DNA of 64,000 nt from Elmis aenea. Lineage: Eukaryota; Arthropoda; Insecta; Coleoptera; Elmidae. Positions 23,666 to 36,195 of the stretch are shown one piece after another. A program made the translations under genes and the position numbers. The stretch is taken from contig OX393581.1 of the NCBI GenBank assembly GCA_947652605.1, forward strand, positions 5,522,640-5,586,639, read 5' to 3'. How positions within the stretch are numbered: the stretch's first letter is position 1; each line of letters starts with the position of its first letter. Under the pieces are notes generated by a model. It saw only the letters and a program-made list of their open reading frames with translations, searched no databases and had not been told where the DNA came from.

Positions 23666-24317
23666 TACAGGGTGACAATAAACTGCATGTCTTGTATGGG
23701 TAACTTTGTTATTATAAGAGTTACATAGTTGGTTAAATTAGCAAAGTTGGGCAGAATTTCAGGGCTAATTTAATGCCATTTTGAGATTTGACCTACACGA
23801 TTTTTTAATGGTAAATAATTCCATAGCCACCTATGTTTAAACCAAAATGTAAAATGATTTCTGTAGATATTTCTACGCAGATTTAAAAATAAATAACCAA
23901 AATTTTAGGACACGGTCGATTTTTAAGATACAAGATTTTTTTAATAGCAACCTAAGTTGGCCATGGGTTTATTAAAAAGCTGATTATTTTCTAATTTCAA
24001 AAAAGTATGAGTTGTCATCTTTTTGAATCAGTTTTCTCAGATCCTGCAATAATATGGATATTTTTATTCATAGTAATGAATTTGAATAAAAATGTCACGT
24101 TTTCTTACTTTACATCTCGTCATCAGAAACGATTGAAATTACCAATGAAGATAATTAAATCGATAAATCAATATTTATATGTATTTCAAAACTAAATAAG
24201 CGCTTAGTCAAAAAAAGGTGTAATTTCACTTTTTTAGTTGAAAATTCAAGGTAAAATAAATAGTGAAATTTCGAGAATCAAAGTGATATTTTACCTTTTT
24301 AAAATTAATTTAAGAGG

Positions 24318-24351
24318 TCAGGTTAGGTTATCTTAGGTTAGGTTAGGTTAG
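24318..24351. repeat. Short TTAGG array
   Basis: Reads GGTTAGGTTATCTTAGG followed by three more TTAGG units, the arthropod telomere motif with one interruption. It is far too short to be a telomere and probably an interstitial trace or a simple repeat. Confidence 0.8.
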
Positions 24352-24535
24352 ACGAACTACAGGGATGCTTGTAGCTATTTAGTGATTTTCGACTCAAAAT
24401 TTTGTTTTCGAATTATGTAAACTACACATTAATTATAATAAAGTTTTTCAGGTCTACTTTAAAAATGTAATTTTTTCCAGTTGTATTGTCATAAGCTTAG
24501 ACAATTATTTTCAAAATAGTGATGTTAGCAATATA

Positions 24536-24978
24536 TACAGGGTGATTGATTGGGACCGGGCATTTAAAATGTATGAAGAATGAAAAAGGGTATTAATCTG
24601 AAATGTTGGTTTTGACAATAATGGCATATGATCTGTTTAATATTTTGAAATATCCGTGTTTAAATACTCTTAATATTCCATTTACATGAATACTTCAGAC
24701 AAACGCGATAAAAATAGTTTACAGTTATTATTATTGGCATTTGTTGCCATTTCCAAGACTTACTATTCTAAAATGTTACAATTTCTCTTAACTTTATCAA
24801 AAATTCTTAATAACTTAAAAATTATTGCAGATAGGTATTGGAAATGCCAAAACAGATTGATGCAGAATTTAATTTTGCATTAGAAAATGAAAAACAAATG
24901 GGCATTGTATTTGAAAAAAACAAGTTTTACTGGTCTGAAGTTGTATTTAAAAAATAAATAAATTTTGGACACCCTGTA
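24536..24978. mobile_element. Small TACAGGGTG-type element
   Basis: Bounded by TACAGGGTGATTG at 24536 and GGACACCCTGTA ending at 24978, with TA at both outer edges. Only the first seven bases of the two ends match as an inverted repeat. A partly palindromic interior (TTGGCATTT near 24734, AAATGCCAA near 24846) is present. No coding capacity. Confidence 0.5.
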
Positions 24979-25880
24979 AGTAATGCATCGATTGCAAAAA
25001 TTCCAGTATAAACCCCAAGGTTTCTTCTATGCATAGTCTCAATGTAAGAGTTTTCTCTTCAAAAATGGTCTTGAAACAAACTTTAAAATATGCTAGGAAG
25101 AACGCTACATTAAAGATTTTTTTATAAAATTTACACCCTGTGCGCGTTGTATTCTATTTATAAAATCTCTTATCCTGTGTTTTTCTAATGGTAATCCTTT
25201 TATCTCGTACATGTGAGGATTGGCACCATGTAACTATATTACTATCGATACAATTAAACTGCAACACGCTAGATTGCTACATTAACTCAGATGTTGCAAG
25301 TTCATGTTCCAAGTAAATTTGATTTAAAGTTTGCTGCAGATAAAGTAAACATCGCCAACAAAACTTTTCTGCTGGCTCGTATCGAATTGTTTGAACCAAT
25401 TCGAGAACGCTATTTGTTTAACTAGGTCGGTCCTGTTAATTGTCCGTGTCGTTAAAACGACATTCTTTGCAAAAATGTTGCGCTTTTATGAATGAATAAA
25501 TCTATTAAAATAAGTGTAAATAAACGCTAATAAACCCATTAATGTATAAAATATAAAGCAGTTTTTTAGGGTAGACTATTGAGGTTTCGGTGCACGATAT
25601 AATTTAATTCATGTAGAGTTTCGTTTACTGATCAAATAAAAAATATCTTACCCTCATATTTCCTTATTTATTTTATGTTTTCAATAAAGCCAAAAGTAAA
25701 AAATTTAAAGGCACTGTTAATTAAGTAATACAATCATTTCTCTTTACTTATAATAAAGGAACATACAAATTTCTTCAACAATGATTAATTTGTTGAACAA
25801 TATTTAATTCCTTAAGTAATTCTGCCCAATTTGGCTAAGTTAACCGACTGTAATTCTTATAATAACCAAGTAACGTGGTA

Positions 25881-26744
25881 GATTAACGAAGCCTAGTATA
25901 AAATTAATTTAAAAAATCAGTTAATTATGAGAATAAAGTATTCCTCAAGCCTATTTTCGTGATTTTAGCCTCTTGATGGATCAAATATTGTTTGTTCGTG
26001 AATGTATAAAAACGTCCAAACAAATTCCCAACAATTTAATTCGGATTAACGCTCGCTAGACAAAAAAAGTTTTATCGATTTTTAAACGACGCGTCTTCGC
26101 TCGGTTTTAATTTAATTTTTATTGCCAGACCATTAATTTATTAAACGCGCGATTGACACTCGGTGTTTATTATTCAGTTGCCAGTCGCCGATGACTTACA
26201 ATGCAAGGGAGGTCTCTGCCACGTCACCACTAATGTCGCAGACAGCCCTCTGTCATCGGATATATTGTTTCGCTTCTGGTCTTAAGTTTATAATTAATAC
26301 TTGATGACAGCTAGACTTGGCACACGCCGCAGGTTCTGTTGACATCGACACTGTAGCAGCTGTCGCACAAATGGCCTATGTCCAAACTAATTTCACATTT
26401 CATCGCACTGCTTAGTTGAAATTGGGTGGATAATTCAACAGAAAAGGCCGTCTTCTTTAACGCGCTACTTGCCGTATGGCTTACCTCCCTCGTTAGCAGC
26501 TTCCGTACGTCTTTCTCCTTCCTGATTCCATTCATCATCCGATGCATTGATACTTTAATCGCTGTAGATGAATAGGGGTAATGCGAAACAACTGTTTCAC
26601 AGAGACAACTACGTTAACACAGCGATTTACGCTTCTAATGTTCCTTACGAATGGTCTATTTATTACTAAGAACTGTTATTTAAATATTTGTTGAAATATG
26701 GCATAATGTAAAACGATGATAGTAGTTCACTTCAAATTGTTTTT
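25881..26744. other. Non-coding DNA with a GC-richer island
   Basis: The segment 26030-26560 has many CpG and resembles unique conserved-type DNA. The 78-codon minus frame there (26547-26311, with several Cys near its end) matches no family I know and lacks splice signals in sensible places. Confidence 0.45.
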
Positions 26745-28105
26745 CTTAAATAAATCCTAATAGAGTTTATAACAATACAATCTGGTCTTTGAGACCAATA
26801 AGCAATTTAATTCTAGCCTAAATTAATAATGTTCAAACTTAGTCTAAAGTTTACCCAATAGTAGTCCTTAGTTTGCTAATGTAATATAGGTACACTAATT
26901 ATTAACGTGCACACTACCGCACAGTCTCTTCTTTAAACTTTTGCCTAAACGAACTCAAAAGGTTTAACCCTGTTAAGTCTTCTTACTAATCTTGTAGCGT
27001 CCAGGAGCTAGGTCGCCTCGACGTTTACATGTTGATGGAGCCTTTCTTCGTGGCTCTTGGCAAACTTCTTAACGGTGTTGGTTACAGTGTCCATGTTGAG
27101 GTCCCGATGTATGTCACTATTTCTGCAATACGAAGGAGCATCAGCAATGTTCCTTCGTGTTTTGTTCTGGAATCTCTGGATGATCTGAATGTTACTCTGT
27201 TTGGTGCATCCCCATAGTTGTATCCCATATGTCCATACAGGCTTTAAAATTTGTTTGTATAGCAAAAGTTTATTATGTAGGGTCAGAGAGGAATTCCTCC
27301 CGATTAGCCAATACATTTTTTTATATTTGATACCTATTTCTTCCCTTTTTTTCTTGACATGAGCCTTCCAGCGTAGCTTAGCGTCCAGTGTAAAAAAAAG
27401 TATTTTGCTGGTTTGGAGTATAGAATATGTTTATTATTTAAGTTGATTGGTACATGTTTAATTCTCTTGTTGGTAAAATTGACATGTACTGGCTTAGTTT
27501 CATTTTACTTTATACGCCATGTTTTTGTCCAGTTGTTTGATCTGATTGGAAGCTGCTTGTAATTTCTCGGATGATTCTATATTGTTTCTTCCTACTGCTA
27601 AAATAGCCGTGTCGTCGGCAAAGGTCGCTACGGTATTGTTTTCTAACTTTGGAATATCACAAGTATACAATAGGTATAAGACCGGACATAGTACGCTTCC
27701 TTGTGAAACTCCTGCTTTAATTTATTTAAGTTCTAAATTTGTTCTTGCTTTATTCTGAAGTGTCCCTCTGAAATGTAGGACTGAAGAATTTGTGAGTATT
27801 GTTTTGGCAGGAGCGATCTTAGTTTATAATTTAAACAATCATGTCACATTTTTCAAAAGCCTACGTCTAGAAAAATGGTAGAACAAACTTTCTTTTTTTT
27901 CTAGGGCTTTTTCTATGGCATTCGTAATTCGATGTACTTGGTCAATAGTTGAATGTTTATTTTTAAATCCAAATTGATAAGAGGGAATTAGTTCTTTTTC
28001 TTCTATTATCGGTTTCATTCTTTTGAGCAAAAGCTTTTCGAACAGTTTCGATAAAACAGGCAATAATGAGATTGGCTGGTAAGATAAAACTTCATTTTTT
28101 AAGCC
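26745..28105 (-). mobile_element. Jockey-like retrotransposon, RT to 3' UTR
   Basis: Minus strand, in order: PISLLPVLSKLFEKLLLKR and ELIPSYQFGFKNKHSTIDQV (RT fingers, 28063-27910); a deleted palm; [11 protein letters not shown] with the catalytic F-A-D-D box at 27605-27630; a degraded linker; then LYKQILKPVWTYGIQLWGC, IQIIQRFQNK and NSDIHRDLN (27316-27050), typical of the Jockey C-terminal thumb. Untranslated sequence follows to about 26745. Stops and frameshifts break it between motifs A and B. A second, shorter copy is at 34866-35250. Confidence 0.85.
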
Positions 28106-31084
28106 CCTAAATTGTACTTGTTAGTTACCAAAAACGTACCTTTTTTATACGTACAAAATTTGCCAATGAAAATCAAAAAGTTGGTTGCAAAAATGAAAAT
28201 ATTTACTAGGTACTTAAAATAACAAATTTATATTATTACTAATATATTTTATTAAAAACAAAGACAACAAAAGTATTCAACATAATATAATAATGATTAA
28301 ATAATGTACTTACATTAGTGTTGTAAGGTACAATTGGAACGATAATAGATTTTGGTTTTTATAGTACTCTTAGACAATTTTCATCGGTGCCTGATTTTTT
28401 AAAAAGCACGCTCAAAACGTCAAAACGATACAATCTGTAATTTTTTGTCTGTTTTTCTAATTCTTTGTTTATATTACATAAATTTTCGTTAAATAAAACA
28501 GAAACCAAAGTTTAATAGTCATGTAGGTACATTTTTTATGTCTTCACCATATAGTAATACAAAAATTAATGAATACTATAGGTGCCCAGTATATACACAT
28601 GTCAACTCCTCCAGATATATTTAAATGTTGATCAGTGTTAATAGAAACTTTAATATTGTATCTTTAAGCCTCTTTTATGAGCATAACTTCATATTTTCAT
28701 CTATAAATTTTAAAACCTTGATTTGATACAATTTTAAATCTCAGTCGTGATAAATATTTATATTTAACCAATATTGTTTTACTTATATAGCAGCTAATTG
28801 CAGTTTTTGATCTTCATTCTCCTAAACAACTAAAATCTCTAAACTTATTTTGACTAATATCAGTCAGTTGTACATTTAAATCAAAGAAAAAAACTGCATT
28901 TCCCCTAGAATCATTTAAAAATGTGCAACTATTTTGTGACACATTGTCACAATTTTATTTTACAAAGTTACAGTTTGTATTTTATGTCCAAAGTTATTTT
29001 ACAGTTGCTAGTGCAACTAACTGTCTTTGGAAACACGATTATTACAAGTGACATAAAATATTCTAAATTTAAATTGTATCGACTAGAACTTAGAATTTAT
29101 CGGCAATTCATGTGACAGCGTTTTTATTAACGTATACTGTCGTAAACTTTGTTTATATCAGTTATTACGCCAAGAACTGGCTGAATAATTTATTGGAAAA
29201 AAAATTAATGTGTTGTGCTAAAATTAACAAAATCATGTACAGGCTATAATATTTTCTTCGTTTTATAGTTGTATTAAAACAGAATTTCGTGAATTGTTCT
29301 GTTTTTTTTTGTAAAGATCTTATTGTAAAAAGGTTAAAGCTTTACAAACTACTTAAAATATAACTAAAATAGAACAATATCACTAGAAATTGTGTTTTGC
29401 TAGGACAATCCTAAATTTTAATGCAGTGCAATTATTGTGATATGAGAAATTTATTTGAAGATTTAAAAAATATGCATTTAGTATTTAACAGGTTGTTTAA
29501 TTAGCAATTGCATATACTTCTACTCTTGTTCCATAGCACAGCTCCCTGCTATTGAACAAGAGTGTTACAAAAACGACAAAAACCAAAATGTACAAATGAA
29601 TAATAGAGAGTAAAAAAATGTTTAACTACAGGATAGCGTAGTTATCGCAAGTTTTCTTAAAATTTTAAATGCCTCCATCTTTTTCTGTACCCTTTATATG
29701 TGTTACGCGAACATATAGTTCATTTCGTCACAGTATGTTAAGATTTTCTACAAATTTAGACCACCCTGTTCACAAGAAAGTGCGTATTAATTATTTTATT
29801 ACAAAAAATAACGAAGATATAATTGCTTTTGTGAACATTTCATAGTCGTAATATGTTTAAATACCCTACAAATGCTTTAAATTTGCACTACCCTGTACGA
29901 GCAAGCGGGCACACATTATTATGTCGGGTTGTGATTGTTCTTATTCGATTCTGTAAAGTAGGTTTGTCCTTGATGTAGTTTTGGCGTAATGCAAAGGCAG
30001 ATTTTTAATAATTTCATAAATCGTCTGGCACTTGGTATCACGTGATGTCCCTAAATAAGAGACCACCGGCCGAGAAACAGTCGCTATATTAAAATGTTAA
30101 CTTGGGAACACTCGCCGCTGACATCCTTACGGGCACGGGACAAATAATTTAGTTGCTGCTACATTATGTTTGCCAAATTTGTCTCATAGGAAGAGCAGTT
30201 GCACTTTTTGCTTTTCCAAGAATATTATATTTAACAAATTCGAAACACACTTTCGTAATAAAAGTCGTATTGGACAAATTATATTTTTGAACCACATACG
30301 TTAAATATAAATGTATACAAGTTTTATTAAAAGATTACTTATTTGATTATTTTTAATTGCTTTTTAAACTTAATTTACATCATTTTCCAGACTCTCGCCT
30401 CTTTGCCACTAGATTACTTTGTTATTTATTCACATACAGCTGTCAGTCATCATTGGCAAAGACATTGATCTAGGTAGTTAAAGAAATTTTGTTAAAATTA
30501 TGAATTAAATAATATCCTTAAATTTCTGTTTGAAATATAGCGTTTTTTTTTCAACTATACGAAAACTTTTGTGTTTGAAATCTTTTATGGTTCTAATCAG
30601 GGTTGAGCAAAATTTGATTTTTATTTTTTTTAAATCACGAATTTTAAATTTTTTTAAACAACTTGATTATTTTCCCTTTTTACACCTAATTTATTCATTA
30701 TTCACCCTGCACTATATCTTCATCGAAAAAGTATCAAAAAATCAAAAAGTTTTCAGAAACTTTTATTCCTGATAAAAGGTGTTGGATGACCTAAACTAAT
30801 TAAAAGATGAAAAAAATGTCAAGAAAATGAATACGATACCAGATTTTAGCGATTTCAGAAATATTCACAGGAGTAAAGTGGCCCTATTTAAAGAGTTACA
30901 AAAAAAAACCTTCATAGGGAGAGATTGTTAGTTCAAAAATACGACCACAGGTGAAATGTGACGTTAAAATTTCAATTTTTATTTTTGAAGTTATAACATC
31001 CAAAAAGTGCCCTTATTTTAAGAATTTTAAAAAAGTTAAAAAAATGTTTAGAATTTAAAAATTTTACTTAATGGAAAATATCGT
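28106..31084. other. Non-coding DNA
   Basis: AT-rich sequence without recognised genes. Solitary ACCCTG ends near 29760 and 29888 suggest old inverted-repeat elements. The part 29900-30200 is GC-richer and contains the palindrome ATCACGTGAT (30037-30046), an E-box sequence. Confidence 0.45.
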
Positions 31085-31215
31085 TTTCTCTTTTCTTTAA
31101 TCATTTTTGGTGTAATGCCACCTTTACCTGCGGCTTTACCGATCTTTAATTTTGCTAATGATGTTTCTAATTCTTTCATTGTAATCTTCGTTATCTCCTT
31201 TATAACACTATTAAT
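31085..31215 (-). mobile_element. Non-LTR retrotransposon pre-RT fragment
   Basis: The minus strand reads EITKITMKELETSLAKLKIG followed by K-A-A-G-K-G-G-I, the region just before the RT fingers (E-(L/V)-x-x-A-I-x-x-L-K-x-G-K-A-x-G-x-D-G-I) of RTE- or Jockey-type elements. It is a short isolated piece. Confidence 0.65.
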
Positions 31216-31850
31216 TTTGAAAGTGGCTTAAGTCTTAAGTAACTTTATAGTAATAATTATGTACCTACACGAAGAAAAATATTAGAAACCGAGATAACAG
31301 ATATAACGGAAATATTTCTATGGTTAGCACAAATATTTTTATGCACTTTAAAATGCAAATCATTTAATATCTCAAAATAACATAAAAGGGACTTATGTCT
31401 CTTTCAAAATGAACGGCTCACATAATCAAACCATCACAAAAAAATAGAATAGTAAATGCACTTGTGGTTGGAGTCAATAAAATATATTACAATAGTCTAA
31501 TAAAGAACGAAATTACGACTCTTCGTTCTTCCCCTATAAGCAGAGGCCACACAACTAAGCAAATAAATAAAATCCTAAACAAAGTCAACATTAGTCACAC
31601 CACTAACAAAACCAAGACTAATTACACAAAGAGATAAATACCTTCAAAGTTGTTATTTACGTTTACCTCAAAGGTATTACAGAATAAATGAAACTTATCC
31701 AAAAAAAATGTCACCCAATAAGTAATTGTAAGCCAAAAACTGTGTTACAGTTTTAAAGAGTGATTAAGACGAAATCCTCACGAATGCGAAGATGTTCACA
31801 AAATGTATTGTACTTGTGATTTGTGGTGTACAAGACAAACCAAATGAAAT
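31216..31850. other. Non-coding DNA
   Basis: Plus-strand codons around 31440-31640 look like a decayed coding stretch (NRIVNALVVGVNKIYYN), but no family is recognised. Confidence 0.4.
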
Positions 31851-32330
31851 ATTAGAAGTGGAAGTGGTAAAAATGGTAGTAACTCCGGCACTTTTATACG
31901 GAAGTAACTCGTGGACACTCACAAATAAAAATAGTAGCCGAGTGAATGCAGCAGAAATGAAATTTCTAAGAAAAAACCAAGGAAAATCCAAAAAAGATAG
32001 AATCAGAAATTAAACATGTAGAGAAAAATTAAAGATAAAATCAGTTAAAACAAAAATACAAGAAAGACAACTGGGTTGGTTGGGTCACATTTATAGAATG
32101 AAAGAAAAAAGATTAACCAGAAACGCCAATGAAACAAGGTCACAGGAAAAAACAAAAGAGGTAGACCGAGAAAAACCTGGCAAGACGAAGTTAAAAAAGC
32201 AGCAACGGACAGAAACATCAAATAACAAGACATAAAAAAGCTAGCACAAGACAGAAAAACATGGGAAAAAGTCAGCACAACACGACTCGACAGTCCTGCA
32301 CCTAACAGTAGAAGGACTCATGGCTAAATT
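31851..32330 (+). mobile_element. RTE-A copy, 3' part
   Basis: Starts abruptly at VEVVKMVVTPALLYGSNSWT (31855 onward), then NSSRVNAAEMKFLRKNQGK and RQLGWLGHIYRM in a shifted frame, and the conserved 3' end GGACTCATGGCTAAATT. The E of YGSE is replaced by N and a stop follows RIRN. 5'-truncated. Confidence 0.85.
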
Positions 32331-34865
32331 GGATAATAAAACCTTCGGACTTGTGTTAATTTTGTCCGATTTGTTGGTCTCACGTAATGTTTGATAAGAC
32401 AGTAATTTAAGAAAATTGATAAGTAAATTATATAAGTAATTTATATAATGTATATCATTATAAGTTTATTCAAATATTCTTCATTATCATTATTAATCAT
32501 AAGTAATAAGTAAATTCATCAGAACATTTTGAAATATAAATGAAACAAATTTTTCTTATTGTGCACATGAGACCTGCTTACAAGATTGTAAAAGAAAATT
32601 AATTTTAAACATCTCCGATTATCTGTATGTAAAAATCTAATTTTTCAACTTGTCATAAATAGTCTATTTTCCTTATTATTGTTCGCACGTTTTCTAACAT
32701 GGCCATGAATATTTAGTTACGCACTTCAGTATAAATTTCTTTTACATTAATTGTTTTAAAGAACCCTGTTTTCCAACAAGTTTTAGTAAGTTTCTTGAAC
32801 ATCTACAGGAAACAAATAAACAGTCGAATAACAGTAATTCCATACGATATTCTACTGAAGTTTTCAATAAATGTGTAATCTTTGCACGAAATATGCTTCG
32901 GTAGGCCAAAAGCGTTATTTTATTAAATTTGAACTATAACAACGTTACAAAGCCCAAAATTCGTATCGATCTAAGACCACACGAATGCAATTTTAATTCA
33001 GAGGAACCGAATCAAAACTTAAAAAACTTATTGTGTTAGGTCCCTAATTGATAATATAAATCGAAATCAGTGCGGCATAAACAATGTGCTGTGTGTTTTC
33101 GCCTTGTTTTAATCCATGCCATAGGTTTATTGTTCGCCGATGGATTGATTTAAATGGATCAAAAGTCTTATTTTTTTAAACTTTATGATATCTTAACGAT
33201 ACGACACAACACAGGCCTTTTCTCTCAACTGGTAACACATTATTGTTTCTCATTAACTCATTCAAATTATCGCTAATCTCGATAACAATTGAATTTGTTA
33301 GGAAGTTTTTAATTAATCATCAATGGTTGATTCATTTTAACGAATAATATACTGCCAATAGATCAACATCCATGAATTCATGTGTTCCTAATCAATTTAA
33401 AATTCCGAAAATACTGAAGTTGAATGAACGAACGGTCTAGCTCGTTGTTGATCCACCGCTAATATTTCAAGTGCTTATAAATCATGAAACAGAAAAGTTA
33501 ACACGGAAAATGGACCGACCGTGTTTTCTTCGTTTAAATTATGTAACCTGGCTCCGAATGACAGCTTTAATGCGATTTATTTGGACGGTTATTTTGAACT
33601 ACTTTTGTCATAAAACTGTTCCGCTGTTTTGCGTGTCGCCTTTTTGTGTAAATCAGGTTGTGAATATCAATGTTTAAGCAAAATAATGTTTTTAAAACTT
33701 AAAATAAAATGTGCAAGCCCTCTATCTGTGACAGTTTTTTTTAATGACAAAGCTTACAGTGAAATAAATGTATTGTTTAATGGTAATGATATAAAAAGCT
33801 TTATTTATTGATAAAATCATTTTAATATTTGATTGGGCTCTGATATCTTCCAGGAAATATATAAAACTTCTATAGATAAAACCGATAATGGTAGCTTAAC
33901 GATTTCTCGACTGAATTTAATGTAGCAGAAAATCGTTCGATTACTCTTCCGTTTCTACAGGATGTCCCAAAAGAAATTTGCCAGATTTAAAATGTGCGTT
34001 CTTTGAGTAATTTTAAGAAGAGCAGGTTTACGAAATTCTAAAAGTTTTGAATTATTGAAATGAAATACAACGCATTAAAAATTTGTTAATGCTTGAATAC
34101 AAACATTTAAGGGATAGGTAATAAAAATAATGGCTAAACTGTGCTGTTTTCTTTTAGCGACGCGCTTAGCGGTGTGTCTACAACAAGACGGAGCACCTCC
34201 ACATTGCCACCACAGCTGTATAAATTTAAAATTAAACTTTAGACGCTCTTTGTATAACTAAGTTTAGTGTTATTAAGTAAACTGTAATGACATCGAACTT
34301 GGCTGAATTTTTTTACAAATTTCTCCAGTGAATTCGCTCGATAGATTGTTCTTCATCGAACCTCTTGGAGTATGGCACTAAAACGCAATCCACAACACGC
34401 AACATCCCCTTCTATAATAAATATCGGGTTTTTCCAAAACTGATTGCTTAGCATCGGTTCCATTAGCGATAAACATATAACAATTTGGACGAGTGCTTAA
34501 AATAAAAGTGTGCTATTATTTATATTTTATAAATTGCTGTATAATATATTACCGTCAAAATGTTACGCGTATACAATATTTGCCGTTTCCTGTTTGTGTA
34601 TTTAATTTTAAGCAGGAAATGCACGTGTATATCCCTTGACAATTACCAAAATATTGCGTAGTAAAGTCAATAAAAAATACTGACTCATAATCACTACTCT
34701 GTAATTATGCAATGGGCGCTTTCCCCTATATTTTTAACCCTACATATTTACACATTGTATTTCTTTAAAAGCCTGCGACAAAAAAACTAATGATTAGAAA
34801 GTATGTATTTGAAGACTTCTGTAGTATGTGGAGCTTAGAAAACTTTTGCTATACAAGCAAATTTT
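32331..34865. other. Non-coding DNA
   Basis: No gene is recognised. A TACAGGATGTCCCAAAAG string at about 33956 resembles a solitary mariner-type end. The frames at 33471 and 33629 have no features. Confidence 0.5.
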
Positions 34866-35250
34866 AAAGCCTGACATATGGGATACAGCTATGGGGATGC
34901 ACCAAACAGAGTAATATTCAGATCATCCGGAGATTCCAGAACAAAACGCTAAGGAACATCGCTGATGCACCTTGGTATTGCCGAAATAGTGACATACATC
35001 GGGACCTCAACATGGACACTGTAACCAACGCCATTAAAAAGTTTGCCAAGAGCCACGAGAAAGGCTCCATGAACATGTAAACGTCGAGGCGATCCAGCTC
35101 CTGGACACTACAGGATTAGTAAGAAGACTTAAAAGGGTTAAACCTTTTGAGTTAGTTTAAGCAAAAGTTTAAAACCAGAGACTGTTCTAGCGACAAAATA
35201 TCGTGAACTCCTGGGTTAGCAAATTATCTCAAAAAATATTAAAACTACAT
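34866..35250 (+). mobile_element. Jockey-like 3' fragment
   Basis: Plus-strand copy of the family at 26745-28105. It begins at LTYGIQLWGCTKQSNIQIIR, continues with NSDIHRDLNMDTVTNAIKKF and the shared untranslated sequence (AAAAGGGTTAAACCTTTTGA). It is strongly 5'-truncated, with a frameshift after the K-K-F-A-K-S-H-E block. Confidence 0.85.
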
Positions 35251-36195
35251 AAACTTAGTTGAATGGTCAAGTTTTTATTTTACAAAAAAAAAAGAATTTC
35301 TTCGTAGATAGCAAGATAACATTTAAAACGAATCGCTTAAATAATTCAACCATTTATCAACTAAAAGGGTTGAAGTATACGCTAACACATATTTTGCATA
35401 AAGTTGGTTGCCAATGTGAAGTCCGTTTTCCGCGTTGTATTCGCAATTGATTTTATGATAATCTCGATACCATTTCACTTAATACATTCATCGGAGCCTC
35501 AATATAGTTTTCAAGCTCCTACCTGCGAATGCGAAATGTTTCATTTGAATTTATAGCACCCGTTCAATCCAGTTTGCTTTACAAGAGCGTTCAATAATTG
35601 CGAAAATGAGCTTTTTGTATTATGTTAAGTAGCAAAATTGCGGAACAAATAGGTCAAGCATGTAAAAATTGCCTCTCCGTTACACACAAAGTTGTGCCAG
35701 TGACACTTGCCTAGAAGCAAATTACAATGAATGCGTCTGATGTGCCGCGGGTAGTTCTAAAACATCGTGTTTACAGTCATTGCTGCAATTCGGGAGTTCT
35801 TATTCATAATTAGTATAGAGGAACCGCAGGGTTACAACGCGAGCTCGTTTTGCGGCCCGCTTGATATTGATTTCCTTTTCTTACGAACTCTGAAGCTAAT
35901 CCCGCGGCCAACCTAACCCAACATTGATTATAGAGTACTAGTGACAATTAACTCTCAATTTTGCCACAAAGTTAGAGCACTATTAAGGCAAAGGATGGAA
36001 TTTGATTCATTATTCCCGCACTAGAAAGTCGGTTTCGTGTAAAGTGTTTGTTTTATGCACGCGAGGGTTGTTAAATACGCGAAACGTTCGCTGAATTTGA
36101 ACGCAGTGGGAACGCCGGCAGGTGGTGAGATAGTCAAGGGTCAGTCGTTCGCTACGAGGAAATGTACGACTGACCTACGCTTGGTTAACTAATAC
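35251..36195. other. Non-coding DNA, GC-richer, with a perfect hairpin
   Basis: From about 35380 to 36190 the sequence is CpG-richer than the flanks and looks unique. GGTCAGTCGT at 36139-36148 and ACGACTGACC at 36166-36175 form a perfect 10-bp stem with a 17-base loop. No gene is recognised. Confidence 0.5.

Larger units (their letters stand above)
23666..25880. mobile_element. Decayed fold-back related to 39272-40558
   Basis: The left end TACAGGGTGACAATAA at 23666 and the next 350 bp follow the left arm of the 39272 element (AACTTTGTTATTATAAGAG, AGCAAAGTTGGGCAGAATTT). An inverted match (TTCTGCCCAATTTGG, TTAACCGACTGTAA) lies at 25820-25880. Between them sits at least one later element (24536-24978) and a TTAGG run. 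The assignment of both arms to a single copy is inference. Confidence 0.5.

Noticed and set aside
24318..24351. TTAGG run as a real telomere
   Set aside because: Only about six units with an interruption, and element-derived DNA continues on both sides.
26311..26547. 78-codon minus frame with a Cys-containing end
   Set aside because: The Cys spacing fits no domain I know and the frame sits in CpG-rich probable non-coding DNA.
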